Below are positions 40,401 through 53,097 of a stretch of DNA of 64,000 bases, in pieces (the stretch's first letter is position 1; every line of letters starts with the position of its first letter). The position numbers and the translations under genes are program-made. Source of the DNA: Linepithema humile (Eukaryota; Arthropoda; Insecta; Hymenoptera; Formicidae); the NCBI RefSeq assembly GCF_040581485.1, contig NC_090132.1:22660911-22724910 (forward strand). The letters run 5' to 3'. The notes under the pieces were generated by a model. The model searched no databases, was not told the DNA's origin, and saw only the letters and a program-made list of their open reading frames with translations.

Positions 40401-42717
40401 TTGCCACCAGCTACTTGATAGTGCTGATGTCTCTATTCACAACGGGTATTATTAATTTTGCATTGTATCGGTTGTGATTGCAGACAATGGGACAATCGAA
40501 TTATACGCTACCAGTATCTGTACCAGTGAACAGTTACGGCGAATCTCTCCTTGGATCTAGTCCACAGATGGCACATACCAGCATTTCTCCACGTCCATCA
40601 TCATCTGAAACGGATTCAGGTAACTTCAATTAGAAACTGAGAGTCGGCAGTGGCGAACGCAGCGTTTTCGAGAAATTTCCCTCCAACATATTGAACGTTT
40701 TGTTACAGTGTATCCTTCGGGAGCAATGTTGGAAATGAGCAACGGCTACCCTCCGTCAGCGTCGCCATTAGGTGGTTCGCCCAGCCCAGGACCTTCGCCC
40801 GCGCTCGGGGTTGGTGGGGGTAGTGCAAATAAAGGCAGCAATCCGTCTAGGCATTCGCCTCAACCTCCGCCTCCACCACCGCCGCCTCATCCTCACAGGG
40901 CTAACCTTCGAGTGGTTATACCGACACCACTCACGCAACCTCTCCCCGAAGACACTAATTATGATGTAATTGTCTTACTATTAACTTCTCCTAGCTTTAA
41001 ATGAAGGTTGAACAGAGACTGTTATTTGATCATAATATTTTATAATTTGTCTCACAACTGCTCGAATTAAAACATAGTGAGCTAAAAACATAGAGTTTGT
41101 TTATCTTAGATAATAATGAGATATGAAATACAAATGGGAAAACTAGATTTTACAATGCGATTAAGAAGAAATAAGCTAGCTTTTATGAAAGATATTTATT
41201 TTACATTGGAAGAAATTCCCGTATTAATCGCTGAATTATTTATATATACTATGTATTTGATAAACATTGACACTTGCGATAAGTCGTGTGTTTATATTTC
41301 AGAATGCCCATACACAGTCTGCATTGAATACACCGGTAGTAGCGTTACAAACACCAACAGTACCGGCCGGATACTCTAGTTTTGGACCAACAGATTACTC
41401 TTCGGATCTCGGGAGCCTTGCATGGTCTCATCAGAGGTACGTTGATGACTTATCAATGTATTCGGCAGCCACCATGTCCAGCATCAGGTAAATCATATTT
41501 CATAATTATTGTTGTGAAAGAAAGCTATATGTTGTCCAGCTGGTATGACATACTTTCAATTATTTTATTCACACTAGTTAAATATTGATATTTTTTATTA
41601 AAATCAGTTTTTAAAAATTTAGCATATATATATGTACACATATAATAATATTACACATATTTTGATAAATGATAATAAATCTATCCACAATTCGAGACGA
41701 GATCTTAATGAATTTGACAAATTCAAACTGAATATATATTATGTTTTAATCAATTTTTATTTTTGCATTGTTTTTATTCTTCTACTTATTATTTTACTGT
41801 TTTTCTCTTTTTTTTGTCTCTTTGCAAATTCTATACATACTTTATTTAACGGAATAATTCACACCGATATCTATTTTTGTTAGATATATAATATAATATT
41901 GACCACTGGAGTGCTATAGATTTTTTTCGATTGCAATAGTGTTTGGCATGTCATTATGTTGAATTTTCTTCATTTTCATTTGTAGATAGTTTTGCGCAAT
42001 CGACTCACATTATTATGCGGCAGTGCGTCATAAAAAATGCATTATAACGATTCATATCATAAATTGATTAACTTTTATTTACATTCTACGCACGCTCAAG
42101 TCGAGTAAATACAGAATCGGAACGCAAAAATTACAACTTGTTCACTAGAGGCTAGATTGTTACGTTACAAGAACATTGGTTTTTTTGAGTCGTAACCATT
42201 TATATGAATTTTTCCTTGTTAGTGTCACGAATGTTTTTCGATATTAATTATTTTATATTGCAGTGGTCTTCCTCATCTAGCTGTGTCAAGCAGTACACCA
42301 CCACCATCCACGTCGCCTTTGCCTGTAAAGATAAAAAGTGAACCGATTAGCCCACCCAGAGATCCGCTCGGCGGTAACAGCGGGTCCAACGGTGGACCCA
42401 GCAACGCTAGCAATCTACATCATACGAACCTGAATGTCGGTCCTTCGTCCAGTACCGGTGCTCCGCCGCCGCATCATGTATCTCATCCGGGCCCTCAGAC
42501 ACTGAACTTAGTATCGAGCAGACCGAGTAGTAACCCACCTCCGTCCCACTCGGGTAGCATAACACCGACAAATCTACCCTCACCAAACAGTGGCACGGTC
42601 GGTGATATCAGAACGAACCATTCTAGCGGTGGCGGGAACGGAGGGAACAGTTCAGACTACGAGAACGGACCGATCATGAAACGCTCGAGAATCACGGAAG
42701 GTGGTTGGGCAACTTAA
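37464..42717 (+). CDS. Mef2: Myocyte enhancer factor 2 (MADS-box transcription factor), seven coding exons
   Basis: Coding exons: 37464-37517, 38061-38264, 39168-39326, 40484-40619, 40709-40965, 41303-41487, 42264-42717. All introns are GT-AG and the joined frame gives 482 residues, close to the size of insect MEF2. Residues 1-57 form the MADS box, starting MGRKKIQISRITDERNRQ, with the K-R-K basic stretch and the CDCEIALIIF core; residues 58-86 are the MEF2 domain (DMDKVLLKYTEYNEPHES). These bind DNA as a dimer at CTA(A/T)4TAG sites in the nucleus. The rest is a low-complexity Ser/Pro/Gly activation region with a proline run near residue 245. KIKSEPISP (about 354-362) matches the phosphorylation-dependent SUMO motif of MEF2 (acceptor K356, phospho-site S361). 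The C-terminus MKRSRITEGGWAT matches the conserved end of the family. The start is sure: standard MEF2 N-terminus and a good context (ACAATGG). The family drives muscle and neuronal differentiation. Identification is by recalled family sequence. Confidence 0.97.
39761..39780 (+). other. Mef2: Candidate 20-nt frameshifting microexon in Mef2 intron 3
   Basis: A pyrimidine-rich acceptor (TTATTTTTCTGCAG, ending 39760) and a consensus donor (GTAAGG at 39781) enclose exactly 20 bases between coding exons 3 and 4. Inclusion would shift the frame and reach a TGA inside exon 4, giving MEF2 a short tail after the MADS/MEF2 domains or triggering decay of the mRNA. Only splice-site shape supports it. Confidence 0.2.
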
Positions 42718-42836
42718 TGTCGATCGAATTGTTGCACTCATCAGTTGTTTGATACCTCCTCGACGTACAACGGCATATAGTGCTTGTGAGTTCCAGTATG
42801 ATTAAACAAACTCCTTTTAAACGTCTTTGAGACATG

Positions 42837-42869
42837 TACTTCGTACTACTTCGTACTACTTCGTACTAC
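42837..42869. repeat. 10-bp tandem repeat in the Mef2 3' UTR
   Basis: Three perfect copies of TACTTCGTAC followed by a partial fourth, about 120 bases after the Mef2 stop codon. Confidence 0.85.
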
Positions 42870-45800
42870 CACGATACGATAACAGTAGTTGTGGGTGGTA
42901 TGCTTTCGCTGTTTAGCCAGCGGAGTGGAAAAATCTGTTTATATTTTGAAGCTGACACAGAAATATACATTTATTTGAAGGAAAAGAAAATACGGTGCCA
43001 TAATGTTGAAACTTTATATATATATATTATATATATATGATATAGATACCATATATATATATTTTCATGTATATAATATGAAGTGTTGTTTGTATATATG
43101 TCATAAAATTCGTAATAACTTTCGCGATATGGCATTGTGTCCTCGATGCTTGTCGTACGAAAATTTATGCGAAAGAAAACAGTATGTTAGAGAATAACGC
43201 AGTACCCAATTGTGAAATTTCTGAAAGTGTACTAATACTGAATCTAAAAGAGCTTGTGAAGAAATCTACACTTAGTGTAAGATTTATAAAGACCAGGACT
43301 TATCCATCGCGATTCGTTGTTGTTTTGTACGGTATAGTAGTCAGACTAAGCCATAACCCGTTAATAATAATATGAATATATCGCGCTGAAAAAAAAAGAT
43401 GTATACTTTGTCACTGCACTTCACAAAAGCATTTTATTAAACGCATTGATTTACTTATAGATGATTAATCTGTTTGAAAGAAACGTTTGTTGGCAAAATT
43501 TTGTGTTAAATTGTAGTCTTGTCCAATTACAAAATTTATACCACAATAAGAAACTTTTTGTTTTATTTCATAATATAGTCACTATGTTACAGTGGTTTTA
43601 TATTCTCGCAATATTTTGATGAATTAATTTTATTGTTAATGTGAATTTATTAACGGTCTATGGTTCCCAAAACCATGTGGAAATCGGCTGCTGTACTCAA
43701 ACTATTCACATGATATTCTATAGAACAAGATTCGAAATTAATATATTGAGTTATAAGGTAATACAAGATAGATAGGCATATTATATAGTGTTGATTAATA
43801 AAAAAAGATATACATACAGCGCGCGTATAGATATATACATATATATACACGTTATATACATTTTCCACAAGTATTTTGCACATTTGTATAAAGAAAAATT
43901 ATGGAGGAAGAAAGCTTGTGAAAACTTTGCAACCCTTGAAGCCTAAAAAAAATGCGTAATGAAAGTTTATATGCCACAGGTATATGCCATGTATTAAAAA
44001 TGTGATTAAACAAAACTTATATTGTAAGAAGGATTGAGTGATATTAATGTTAATAATCGTTAATCATATAAACACTTTTAAAGAAACCAAAATTACATCT
44101 TTAACTGTACTTTACATATATTCGTCATGATCAATTTTACGTAACTTATAGTTTTAATACAGTAATTAAAAACTTGCAAAAAGTACATAGAAAAACAAAA
44201 CAATTTATTCTAAAAAGAAAACGAATTTAACATCTTTCGTCGCAGAGGTCCATTCTGTGATATATAAGAAATTATTCTAGAAGATTATTCTTCTTTTCGA
44301 TATCAGAAGTACGACCTTTTCGGCCAGCAATTGTGTAAATGTAATGTTAAATGATATTTGGCAAAACAGGGTTGCAATTGTAATGATGTAGAATTACCTT
44401 CTTCCTGAAAATCAGTGAAATGAAAATGTGTCAAGACAGTTTCAATGTATGTGTAACAATCTCAGGATGTATCCTGGTGAGAATCGCTCTCGAGAGTTGT
44501 ATTTGATAAATCATTGTAATTAACGTACTAATGGAATACGCAGGTATATGAATGAATAGTGCCTGGCACCATTTGTGGCCCTCCTGTTAGGATGCTTTCC
44601 CAAATCGTATATGCAGTACAATTTGTTAATAAAGTCTTGAAAATAATAAGCCACTTAAGCGCGATATACACGAGAAACGATATATGATGTTGTAAGCTTT
44701 ATAATGTGACTTTTTGACAAGTAGCATGGGAAGGCAACCTTTATTATTGTCATCGACGGTTGTACTATAAAGTACAACCTTCGATATTCATTTTCTTGAT
44801 TAATTATTAGAAATGTTTCATATGACTGTTCGAACAATCGGTATTCGGAATATGAATGCGTATGCGTATAGTCACTAATTTTAATTACGAATTTGTAAGA
44901 TGATCACAAAGTGCAATCTCTTAGCCAACACACTTTTTTATCAAACAAAAAATATAAAGAAATTGTTATTTTTCATAACAAAGAAGTAAAATTTAATGTA
45001 TTAAAGATATATATGTCTCCACTAGTTATTAAACTTTTCCTATTGATACAAAATTTATTACATTTAATTGATGTTCAATTGTAATAGATTCTATTTCATA
45101 TATTGCAAAAGATAATCATATATTGCTGATTCATATTTTTTAAACACTTGCAAATGGATTTATATTTTGAAATTTCGTTTTACGTTTCGAATGTGCATTT
45201 GTGTTTAAACAGGAACGCAAGGGAAATCGACGGCAGCCTTTTTGATCTTGTTTTCTTGAGAATATTATATTTCTTCTTGCGGCGTTTTCGTAACTTTTGA
45301 ATACAAAGTAGAACTGTTGAATTCAGTTTTATCGGCGTGTTGTATGTAATGTTACATTTCTCCGTATTTACCTCACACAGGATACGGTTTAAATCAGGAT
45401 AAATTTGATCCTAACTGATATGAATCCTGAACTTGTTAATTCTTTCTCTGAAATGCCCTATTGTGATATCGAAACTAACATGATCCTTTTGCATAATAGT
45501 CCATCTAAGGTCATTTGAGTGTTCCGACATCGACACTTCTATAACAGTCACAATGTGATGTGAAAAGCATGAGCAGTACTTTATATGCAAGGTTTATATG
45601 TGCTATCTGATCTATTTTACCATAACGTACAGTATGATAACGTACTGCATAGCGAGACCCATAAGAATAGGCAATTTGTTAAATGTACGTTAAGTACATG
45701 TACGTACACTTCAATGTATATTTTTAATATGAAGTACGTGTAAGTTATATCTGTGAGAAAAAAAAATAAGTTGATGTAATAAAAGATGTATTCGTCTTGA

Positions 45801-46514
45801 TTGGCACAACTAATGATGAAGGATACATTCTCATCAATATCGCAGAATGAAATAAAGCTTATACCTTGTGATTTTCACCGTTCTAGAGACATTGGGAATT
45901 ATTTTCAAGTCGTTTAAAATCTAACGGAGAAACACGTTATTGTAGAAAAATTTCGTATCCCGGTGATTGGAGCTATTCTCCTACATAAGTTCTTTTTCTT
46001 TTATTTATAGAGTACTTGAAGTACAATTCAAAGTACTGCCCATTTGTGTAAAATTTTAATTTGTGTGATTATATATATATATACACACATATATATATAT
46101 TATCTATGCGTTTAAAAATAATGTTTGCTTACGTTGTAATCTAAATACTCTTTGGTTACGTGCCGTGAATTATGATCATATAGTTGTGCCTCAAGATTTC
46201 AACAAATATTCAATACGTAATGATAATTATTGTAGTTAAAAACTCAGAGACTATTGAAATTGTTGGAACGCTGTGAACGAAATGGACCATCATTAGAAGA
46301 GCCATATGCATAAGATAAATGAGGTCTATGGATGGTTAGACGTTTTATATTGCGACATAAATTAAGATTGTTTGGAAAAAAGGCCGTTATAGGCTTTAGA
46401 CAATGTTCGCAAATAATCGAATTGCAATGCACGGCACAAGTACCAGATCACTGTAACAATGTAGCAAAATAAAATATAATGTATATGTACTAGCCACAAC
46501 TGTTGTCACCACAA

Positions 46515-46516
<2 letters not shown>

Positions 46517-46579
<63 letters not shown>

Positions 46580-46595
46580 TAAATATATATATATA
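46517..46595. repeat. (AT)n microsatellite with interruptions
   Basis: About 79 bases of TA dinucleotides broken by AAAT and TTAA steps, in the region downstream of Mef2. Confidence 0.9.
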
Positions 46596-49500
46596 AAATT
46601 AAGTTTAAATACAGGTTTAAGTACTGGACATATCTGTAAAGCCAAGTAGCATCACATTTTTAAACGTCATAACAATATCGCCATTTTACTGTTACTATCT
46701 GTATCTGTGCATTTTGAAACTACGGAAACGGTATATCCTGTTTGATACGTACACAATCACACCAAAAGTTATAGGAGGATTCTTCATATATTTTTTAACA
46801 TATAGTTATCATATTGATTTTCTCTCGCTTAGTTTTGAAATGCACTCTGTAAACAGATGATGGGGGACATACTTTAAACATTATTATACGGTTACACATA
46901 CCTATTTGTATAATACAATTTAAAGGGGTTGTTTGACAATTCTTCAAATTGCGTATCGTACTGTTAATATTAATTTCGAGATACAGTTACACATTGTACA
47001 ATGTATAAATTTTAAATAGAACTGTATGTGTACAACACAGACATACACACACATACATACACAAAAGATTTGCATTATGCATACATACCGGACGTATGCG
47101 TATGTGGATATATATGTATAAAAATTATAATAATGTAATAGTAATAACAATACAATATTATAGTCGTGCGTTACGTTAGCTGATAATTGCGAGAATAAAG
47201 GAAAGTAATTCATATAGTGCCATCATAACTGACTAATTAAGGGAATACCGATTTTACGTTTTAAGTAGTATCATAGAGAATATTTGAGGAAAAAAAAAAT
47301 ACTTACAATGTTGAAGACAAAGACTCGGTTTATGTTTGTAATAATAATTATAATGTTTGCCAAGTTTGTTACATAAGTATGAAGCCATTGAGAAATTTTA
47401 TGTGCTAAATCTTAAAGATATATTTTATTCTCCTATGCACATTTTCATGCCACACGCAATTGTACTTGAGTACACGAAGTACATGAGTTCGGTTTTGCGC
47501 TCGTGGAGCAGGGAAAGCGCAAATATGCTGAACACGGAATTAAATCTTGTTTGTACGTTATACTTTTGGTGCTCGACATTACCCAGTTATTGTTACACGT
47601 TATTATTACTGATCTGTATGACCATACTACCATATTGCCTATTGTTGGTCAGTATAATCATCGTCAGAGTTAGTGATAAATAATGATTATTTGATAACGC
47701 TCTATGTACATCACACACATACATACTACATTGTAAACACATACACATTGTGGTTATATTTCAGTGTATCAGCATAATGATATGATTATTACGATGTTGC
47801 CCATAGAATACATTTTACTTGGTTTTTACATTTGGCAGTATTTTATTTTAGTATTATTCCATCCACCTGTAGCTTTCAACGCTCGACATGTGACTTGTAC
47901 CTGTAGTACGTTCATTTTTGTGTTAACATTATTTATACTTGGACGAAAATATCTGATATTGTTTTGTAAATTGTTTCATTGTTGCTCGCATGCTTCCTCT
48001 GTGTATTATTTCGTGATAATTTGTATCGTTCGGATTTGTGCGATTTTTCTAATTTCACATGTAACCTCTTACTTACTGCCTCTAATAAGTTTATTATTAT
48101 AGAAATCATCAGTCTTTCGTTGCTTGTTACAAACGCTAATACATCATTTCAATTGTATTTCCTTATGTGATTGTATAGCATTGTTAACATAATGAGAGAA
48201 TTGCCGTGTTATATAAATTTTATTGTGTTTTCCGAAATCTTTTATGATATATGACCAGTTGCTTATTGAAATAACTTTATGCTTGAAAACTGTAGCAGAC
48301 AACTATTTCTATAGATAATAATCGAAATATTTAACATGTTTAATGCAGGAATAATATGTAAGGAGTAATTATAAAGTCAATAGTCAATATTACATGATGA
48401 TGACTAATAGTATATATGCCGTATCTGGCATCTCAATACTAATACATATTTTAATTTATTTAAAAAAAAAACAAAAAAAACAATATGTAACTGATAATAC
48501 CTTGCCATTGAAAAATAAATTTTCTATTTAACTTATCATTTATCTTCAATGTTCAATTATTATTTTATTGAGATAATTATGTATATTATATACGTATAAT
48601 TTTTATTTATTCATACATAGTTGTGCAGTTTTTGAAGATGTAATATATTTTTAATATACATTTCTCGTGTAAAAAAATCTTTGTAAACTGCGATATTTTT
48701 GTAACACTGATGTATACAGCAATTCGGTTCAAGTAAATCTGTATCTCGAAAAGCATGATGATAAGATAGAATTTTGGAGTGCTTTTTTTTCATCGATAAT
48801 TATATCATAAGAAATATCATTGTGCATAATTGCAAAAGACCAAATTTTTGGCGAACGACTCTGATGTCGTATGTATGTGGTTACATATTATGCTGAATAC
48901 TAGAAAACACAAAAGTTATAAGCCACATCTTTTGGGATGTTAATTTTACGATTCTTGTAAAGGATAATATGCGTTTACAGTGATGGGAAGGAATAATAAT
49001 GTATTGACGTTTCTTTCGAATCTAGAAATATAGCTTAAAACAATGCATCTTTGTTGCCTTGAATTATGCGTTGTTTTCTATTTTATGTCAATTTACAAAA
49101 AAAAATGCTATTTCATATATCATAGAAAGATTATACCTTGTACTTAAATCTGGGCCGCAATGTGATCATATTTTTACTCGTTAATTATATCAGAGATTGC
49201 GTTACAGGTATCGTCGTTCTAATGAGAAGACAAAATTTTAAGCATACGAAAATTTTCTCTTCTGTTTTACTGCTTAATGGAAATCTCATTACCAATCTAT
49301 GTTAATGACTTTCGCATTGTACATAATGTGTCCTTCAGCCTTTGACTCATCCTCTCTTCTTTGGACAGTCAAATGGACAGTTAGCTACGTGTTCTAAACT
49401 TTAGGGATCTCGACCACGTCTGTGCACACATTTTAAGACAAAAGTCGTTATGTTATTCAGTGTAGCACAACTGGTTTGCACTGAATACCAATCTTCATTG

Positions 49501-50089
49501 TGACGTCCACTAATGTAATTTGCAGCGATTGTAAACACGTAAGATAGACACGAGAGAATAATTCTCTTTCCAAGAGGATCTAAAATAAATTGCGGATAGA
49601 CATATCTCTTGATCTCTTAATATTATGAGTACTTAAATATGTATAGGATATATTTAAAAGTGAAAAGGAACGTCGAATCGCGAGTGTTTTCCATTTTTAC
49701 TAAGGAGGAAATGTTTGATCCTTAGTTATTCGCACTAGTGTATTCTGCAAGTGATATTCTACTTAAATATCTCAAACATCGCGAGAACCTAAAAGACGTC
49801 TAAAAGATTCCATATGTCTTTCTGATGTTCTTTAGGCAGAAAAGATTTTTAGATATCTTTAAATGTTGCATATCTTGAATTGTTTCTTTGTCGATTATAG
49901 CCAGCGCTATAATTTTCAAGAAGACAGAAATTCATTCACGCAACATTAATGCAGATTGTATCGATGAATTCAAATGAGATACAATCCCTCGATTCCTCGA
50001 TTTATATAGCAATTTTTCGTGCAATATTATATAAAAAAATAGTTTAAAAAATCTCTTTAGTATTATTTAGATCAATTAATCAGTTTTTC

Positions 50090-50115
50090 AAAAAAAAAAA
50101 AAAAAAAAAAAAAAA
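50090..50115. repeat. Poly-A run of 26
   Basis: 26 consecutive A followed by TATAT. No obvious element body or target duplication was seen beside it. Confidence 0.85.
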
Positions 50116-51612
50116 TATATTGAGAATAGGAATTTCTTTATTCTTTATCAAGTTTTATTTCTGCAAATCTCAAAGGATGTGTATCATTTTGATACATCAA
50201 TGCAGAAGTAATGTCGACGTCAATACTTTGAACATTCTCAGAATGATCTATCTTACGTACGTACAACCGTATGTCTATCCTCTGTAGAAATGCCTTATTA
50301 TCACGTGCCTCAATTAATATTTAAACTGTTCACCTGCTTATACCTATTACTTGTTAGTCTATGTAATGAATATATATGTGTAATATCGAGTTATTCTTTG
50401 TACTGCTCTTGTAAATATATTCTGAAGAATTAATGTCATCCTCTCGTCTATATATACTCTGTATACATTACATATTATACGTTTTTACGGTCACCTTCTA
50501 CTTACCGAACCAAAAGAATCTGTTCTGTTCTTTCTGAGAAGAACCGCCCTGCAAAATTTAAAACAACAAAATTATTTAATAATTTATTTGCAAATGTATT
50601 GTACATTAGGGATATCTAATTTCTCGACATGTTCTTAACACTTTGTTGAAAGAGCTATCGATTCTTGCTTTTTTTTCTATTTTTATTTATTATTGTATGC
50701 AAGGAAACAATTAAATATTTTATAAAAGACTAAAATTAATTTAAAAAATTTGTAGACTTGATTAAAATTTAAAATGGTGAAAATATTTGATTTTAAAGAT
50801 TAAAAATAGGATTTAAGCAAATTAATTTTCAGCGATTCTGTTTATTTAATTTATTTTTACAGGGGCGTCATACCTTTAATTTCTTTACAAACTACCTTGT
50901 GTCTTTGTACCGCATGTTATACGTAATCCAATTTGATTTTTTCATTGCTTTTCTATGTTACATTTTCTCCTCGCGTGATTACTTTGTGTATCTGTCTCGA
51001 ATTGTAAAAATTGATCACTACGTAGAAATAATTTTCTCTTGTGTAATCGTATTTTTCTATTCCAGCACAATCATCGGCACGAGCGTTATTAAAATTTATA
51101 AATGACGCAGAAACCGGGAAGCAATTTATAAAACAATCATAAATTTATTTCGAAGAAAAGTATTTAAAAAAATACAAATACGTATATACGTCATTAGTTT
51201 ATGGATGTGGTGTAGTTTATTTTACATAAAAATGTAATAAAAAATAATTTAAGGGAAACAATTTTAATTTAATATTTTAATTTCATGTTAGTTAAATTAA
51301 AGCTTTATAATTATTTTATGATATTGAACGAATTCTGTTCTCACTTGTGAAATTTTTAATTCTCTTGGTTTTTACATGATGATTGAATTTCAGTTTGAAT
51401 TTATTTTATCCGCCCTAATTTATCATCAGAGAAATAAATATATTTTCTTCTATATACAAAAGATGGCTGTATCAACGCCATCACGTTTGCGTATAACCTA
51501 AAATCTGTGTTTTATCAAATAATATCATATACATATTTGATTTTAATCGTAAATTATATATTGCGATATTGTAACAATAAATCAATAGTGATAATAAATT
51601 ATTTAACGAAAA

Positions 51613-52258
51613 ATGCCACAAAAACCTGCAATGGTAACTCATGGAATATCTTATTCTATTGTTTTAATTAAAAAACTATGTTTATTAAAGAACAATAATA
51701 ACGACATTAAATAAATTTTTTTAGAAGGCAAAACGCAGCAGCAAAAGGGAGCAGAATGTACCAGTTTCGCGCGTTCCTCCTAAGACAGCTGTAGATGCGA
51801 ATAATGCAAGTGGTTTGAATCCAGAAGTGCAGGATCGATTCGAATTGGAATTATGTTGGTGTATACAACAGCTGGAAACGAGTTTGGCTAGTGGCAAGTT
51901 GCAAGACAAGCAGGCACAGGATCTCAATAAACATTTACATTCATTAAAGGGCAATACTGCACCGTTAATAAAAAAGAGACAAATAATGAGAAATACATTG
52001 GGAGACTATAGAAAGAAGATGGCAGAGGATGAACAAAAGTTTAGTAAAACTGTATCAGATGTTAAGTTCACAAATTCTACCTCAGCAAGTAAAAAATCAA
52101 TATTTATTAAGAAAGCTGCTCAATATAATACACAAAATTCTAAAAGAGAAACAGATGATCATAAAAGACAAGATGTGTCAGTCAATACAAAACATGCTAT
52201 TATTGATAGTAATAGAACTCAAACCTCATTTCAGTTTAATTTTCAGACATGTCAATAA
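51613..52258 (+). CDS. UPF0488 family protein (C8orf33-like), two coding exons
   Basis: Exon 1 (51613-51633) encodes MPQKPAM and ends at G|GTAACT; exon 2 (51725-52258) follows a T-rich acceptor and runs to the stop. The join gives 184 residues. A basic, Lys/Arg/Ser-rich N-terminus leads into a conserved-looking helix region, FELELCWCIQQLETSL (about residues 49-64), then a charged helical segment with KRQIMRNTLGDYRKKM (about 95-110). This arrangement resembles the UPF0488/C8orf33 family (CG14286 in flies), whose function is not established. No signal peptide or membrane segment is seen; the basic composition suggests a nuclear or nucleolar protein (inference). A canonical AATAAA lies at 52498-52503. 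The tRNA-Arg and ThrRS genes follow on the same strand. The first exon is short and the start is chosen because it is the first ATG and keeps the frame across the intron. Confidence 0.7.
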
Positions 52259-52497
52259 AAGCTCTTTTTATATTTGTATAATGTTTGAATTCTTTAGTGC
52301 ATATAATACCATCTCAATTCATGGTTTGTAGGGAAGTTATTATTATTTAGAAAATATGGAATATATGTATAGATATATTGTAACAAAATTTATATGCATT
52401 ATATGCATTTATACACAAAATTTTTGTACGTTGTACATATATTCTTTTCAGATTTATATGCATATTTCACAAAATCTTAGAAAAATGTAGTGTGTCA

Positions 52498-52503
52498 AAT
52501 AAA
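52498..52503 (+). terminator. Poly(A) signal AATAAA of the UPF0488-like gene
   Basis: First canonical AATAAA downstream of the stop at 52258, about 240 bases into the 3' UTR and before the tRNA-Arg gene. Confidence 0.5.
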
Positions 52504-52650
52504 ATAATACATTTTAGAATTAATGATAGAATATTGTGGATATTAAAATAGTTTTCAAGTGTTAATCAGAAATTTTAATAAATTAGTTTATAAAAATGCA
52601 AATTAATATAAATTATTGAAATAATGTTTTTAATAACTTGTATTTCACAA

Positions 52651-52723
52651 GGTCCTGTGGCGCAACGGATAACGCGTCTGACTACGGATCAGAAGATTCC
52701 AGGTTCGAATCCTGGCAGGATCG
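52651..52723 (+). tRNA. tRNA-Arg (anticodon ACG)
   Basis: Full cloverleaf of 73 bases. The acceptor stem is GGTCCTG/CAGGATC with one G-U pair, and the discriminator base is G. The D arm includes the A box (TGGCGCAACGG), the anticodon stem-loop is CTGACTACGGATCAG with ACG at 34-36, and the T arm is CCAGGTTCGAATCCTGG (B box). A run of six T at 52730-52735 is the Pol III terminator. It charges arginine and reads CGN codons (A34 is normally edited to inosine). It sits between the UPF0488-like gene and ThrRS, on the same strand. Confidence 0.95.
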
Positions 52724-53097
52724 AATTTCTTTTTTGATTATTTTTTATATTATAAAAAATACACATTTTTATTTTTCTAGTAATTAGTATTTTTTTTATT
52801 TTTTTTGAGTACGAAACTTATTTTTTTATGTTGCCTTTTTCTACAATTTTTCTTTTGTTTTTTTCTATAAAAATTAAATATATTTGTCTTTTATTTTAAA
52901 TACAGAGAATGTATAATAAAATACAGCTAAAAAAATCTTTTATTACATTGGAAGTGGACCATATTATTATTTTATGCACATTGCATGAATAATACTGCAA
53001 TATGTTGATTGTATTTTGCGCAGAATCGAGAGTTGTTGAGCGAGATTTAGTCACAGCCGGCAGTGATCGTGTGACGCGTCCAACATATTGGTCTAAC

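Larger units (their letters stand above)
42718..51612 (+). other. AT-rich 3' region of Mef2 (probable long 3' UTR plus intergenic DNA)
   Basis: Nearly 9 kb without a supportable protein gene. It begins right after the Mef2 stop and is rich in TA repeats, poly-A/T runs and possible poly(A) signals (for example AATAAA near 44628, 46506 and 48516). Two UGUAUAUA Pumilio-type motifs occur near the start (43069-43076 and 43091-43098). ORFs of about 110 residues at 47.4-48.1 kb are hydrophobic by composition and show no domain. Where the Mef2 transcript ends cannot be told from sequence. Confidence 0.5.

Noticed and set aside
47357..48102. Hydrophobic ORFs of 108 and 112 codons
   Set aside because: Translations of T-rich 3' region DNA; runs of Leu/Ile/Phe without a family pattern.
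50090..50115. Poly-A run as the tail of a retrotransposed copy
   Set aside because: No gene-like or LINE-like body upstream and no target-site duplication seen.
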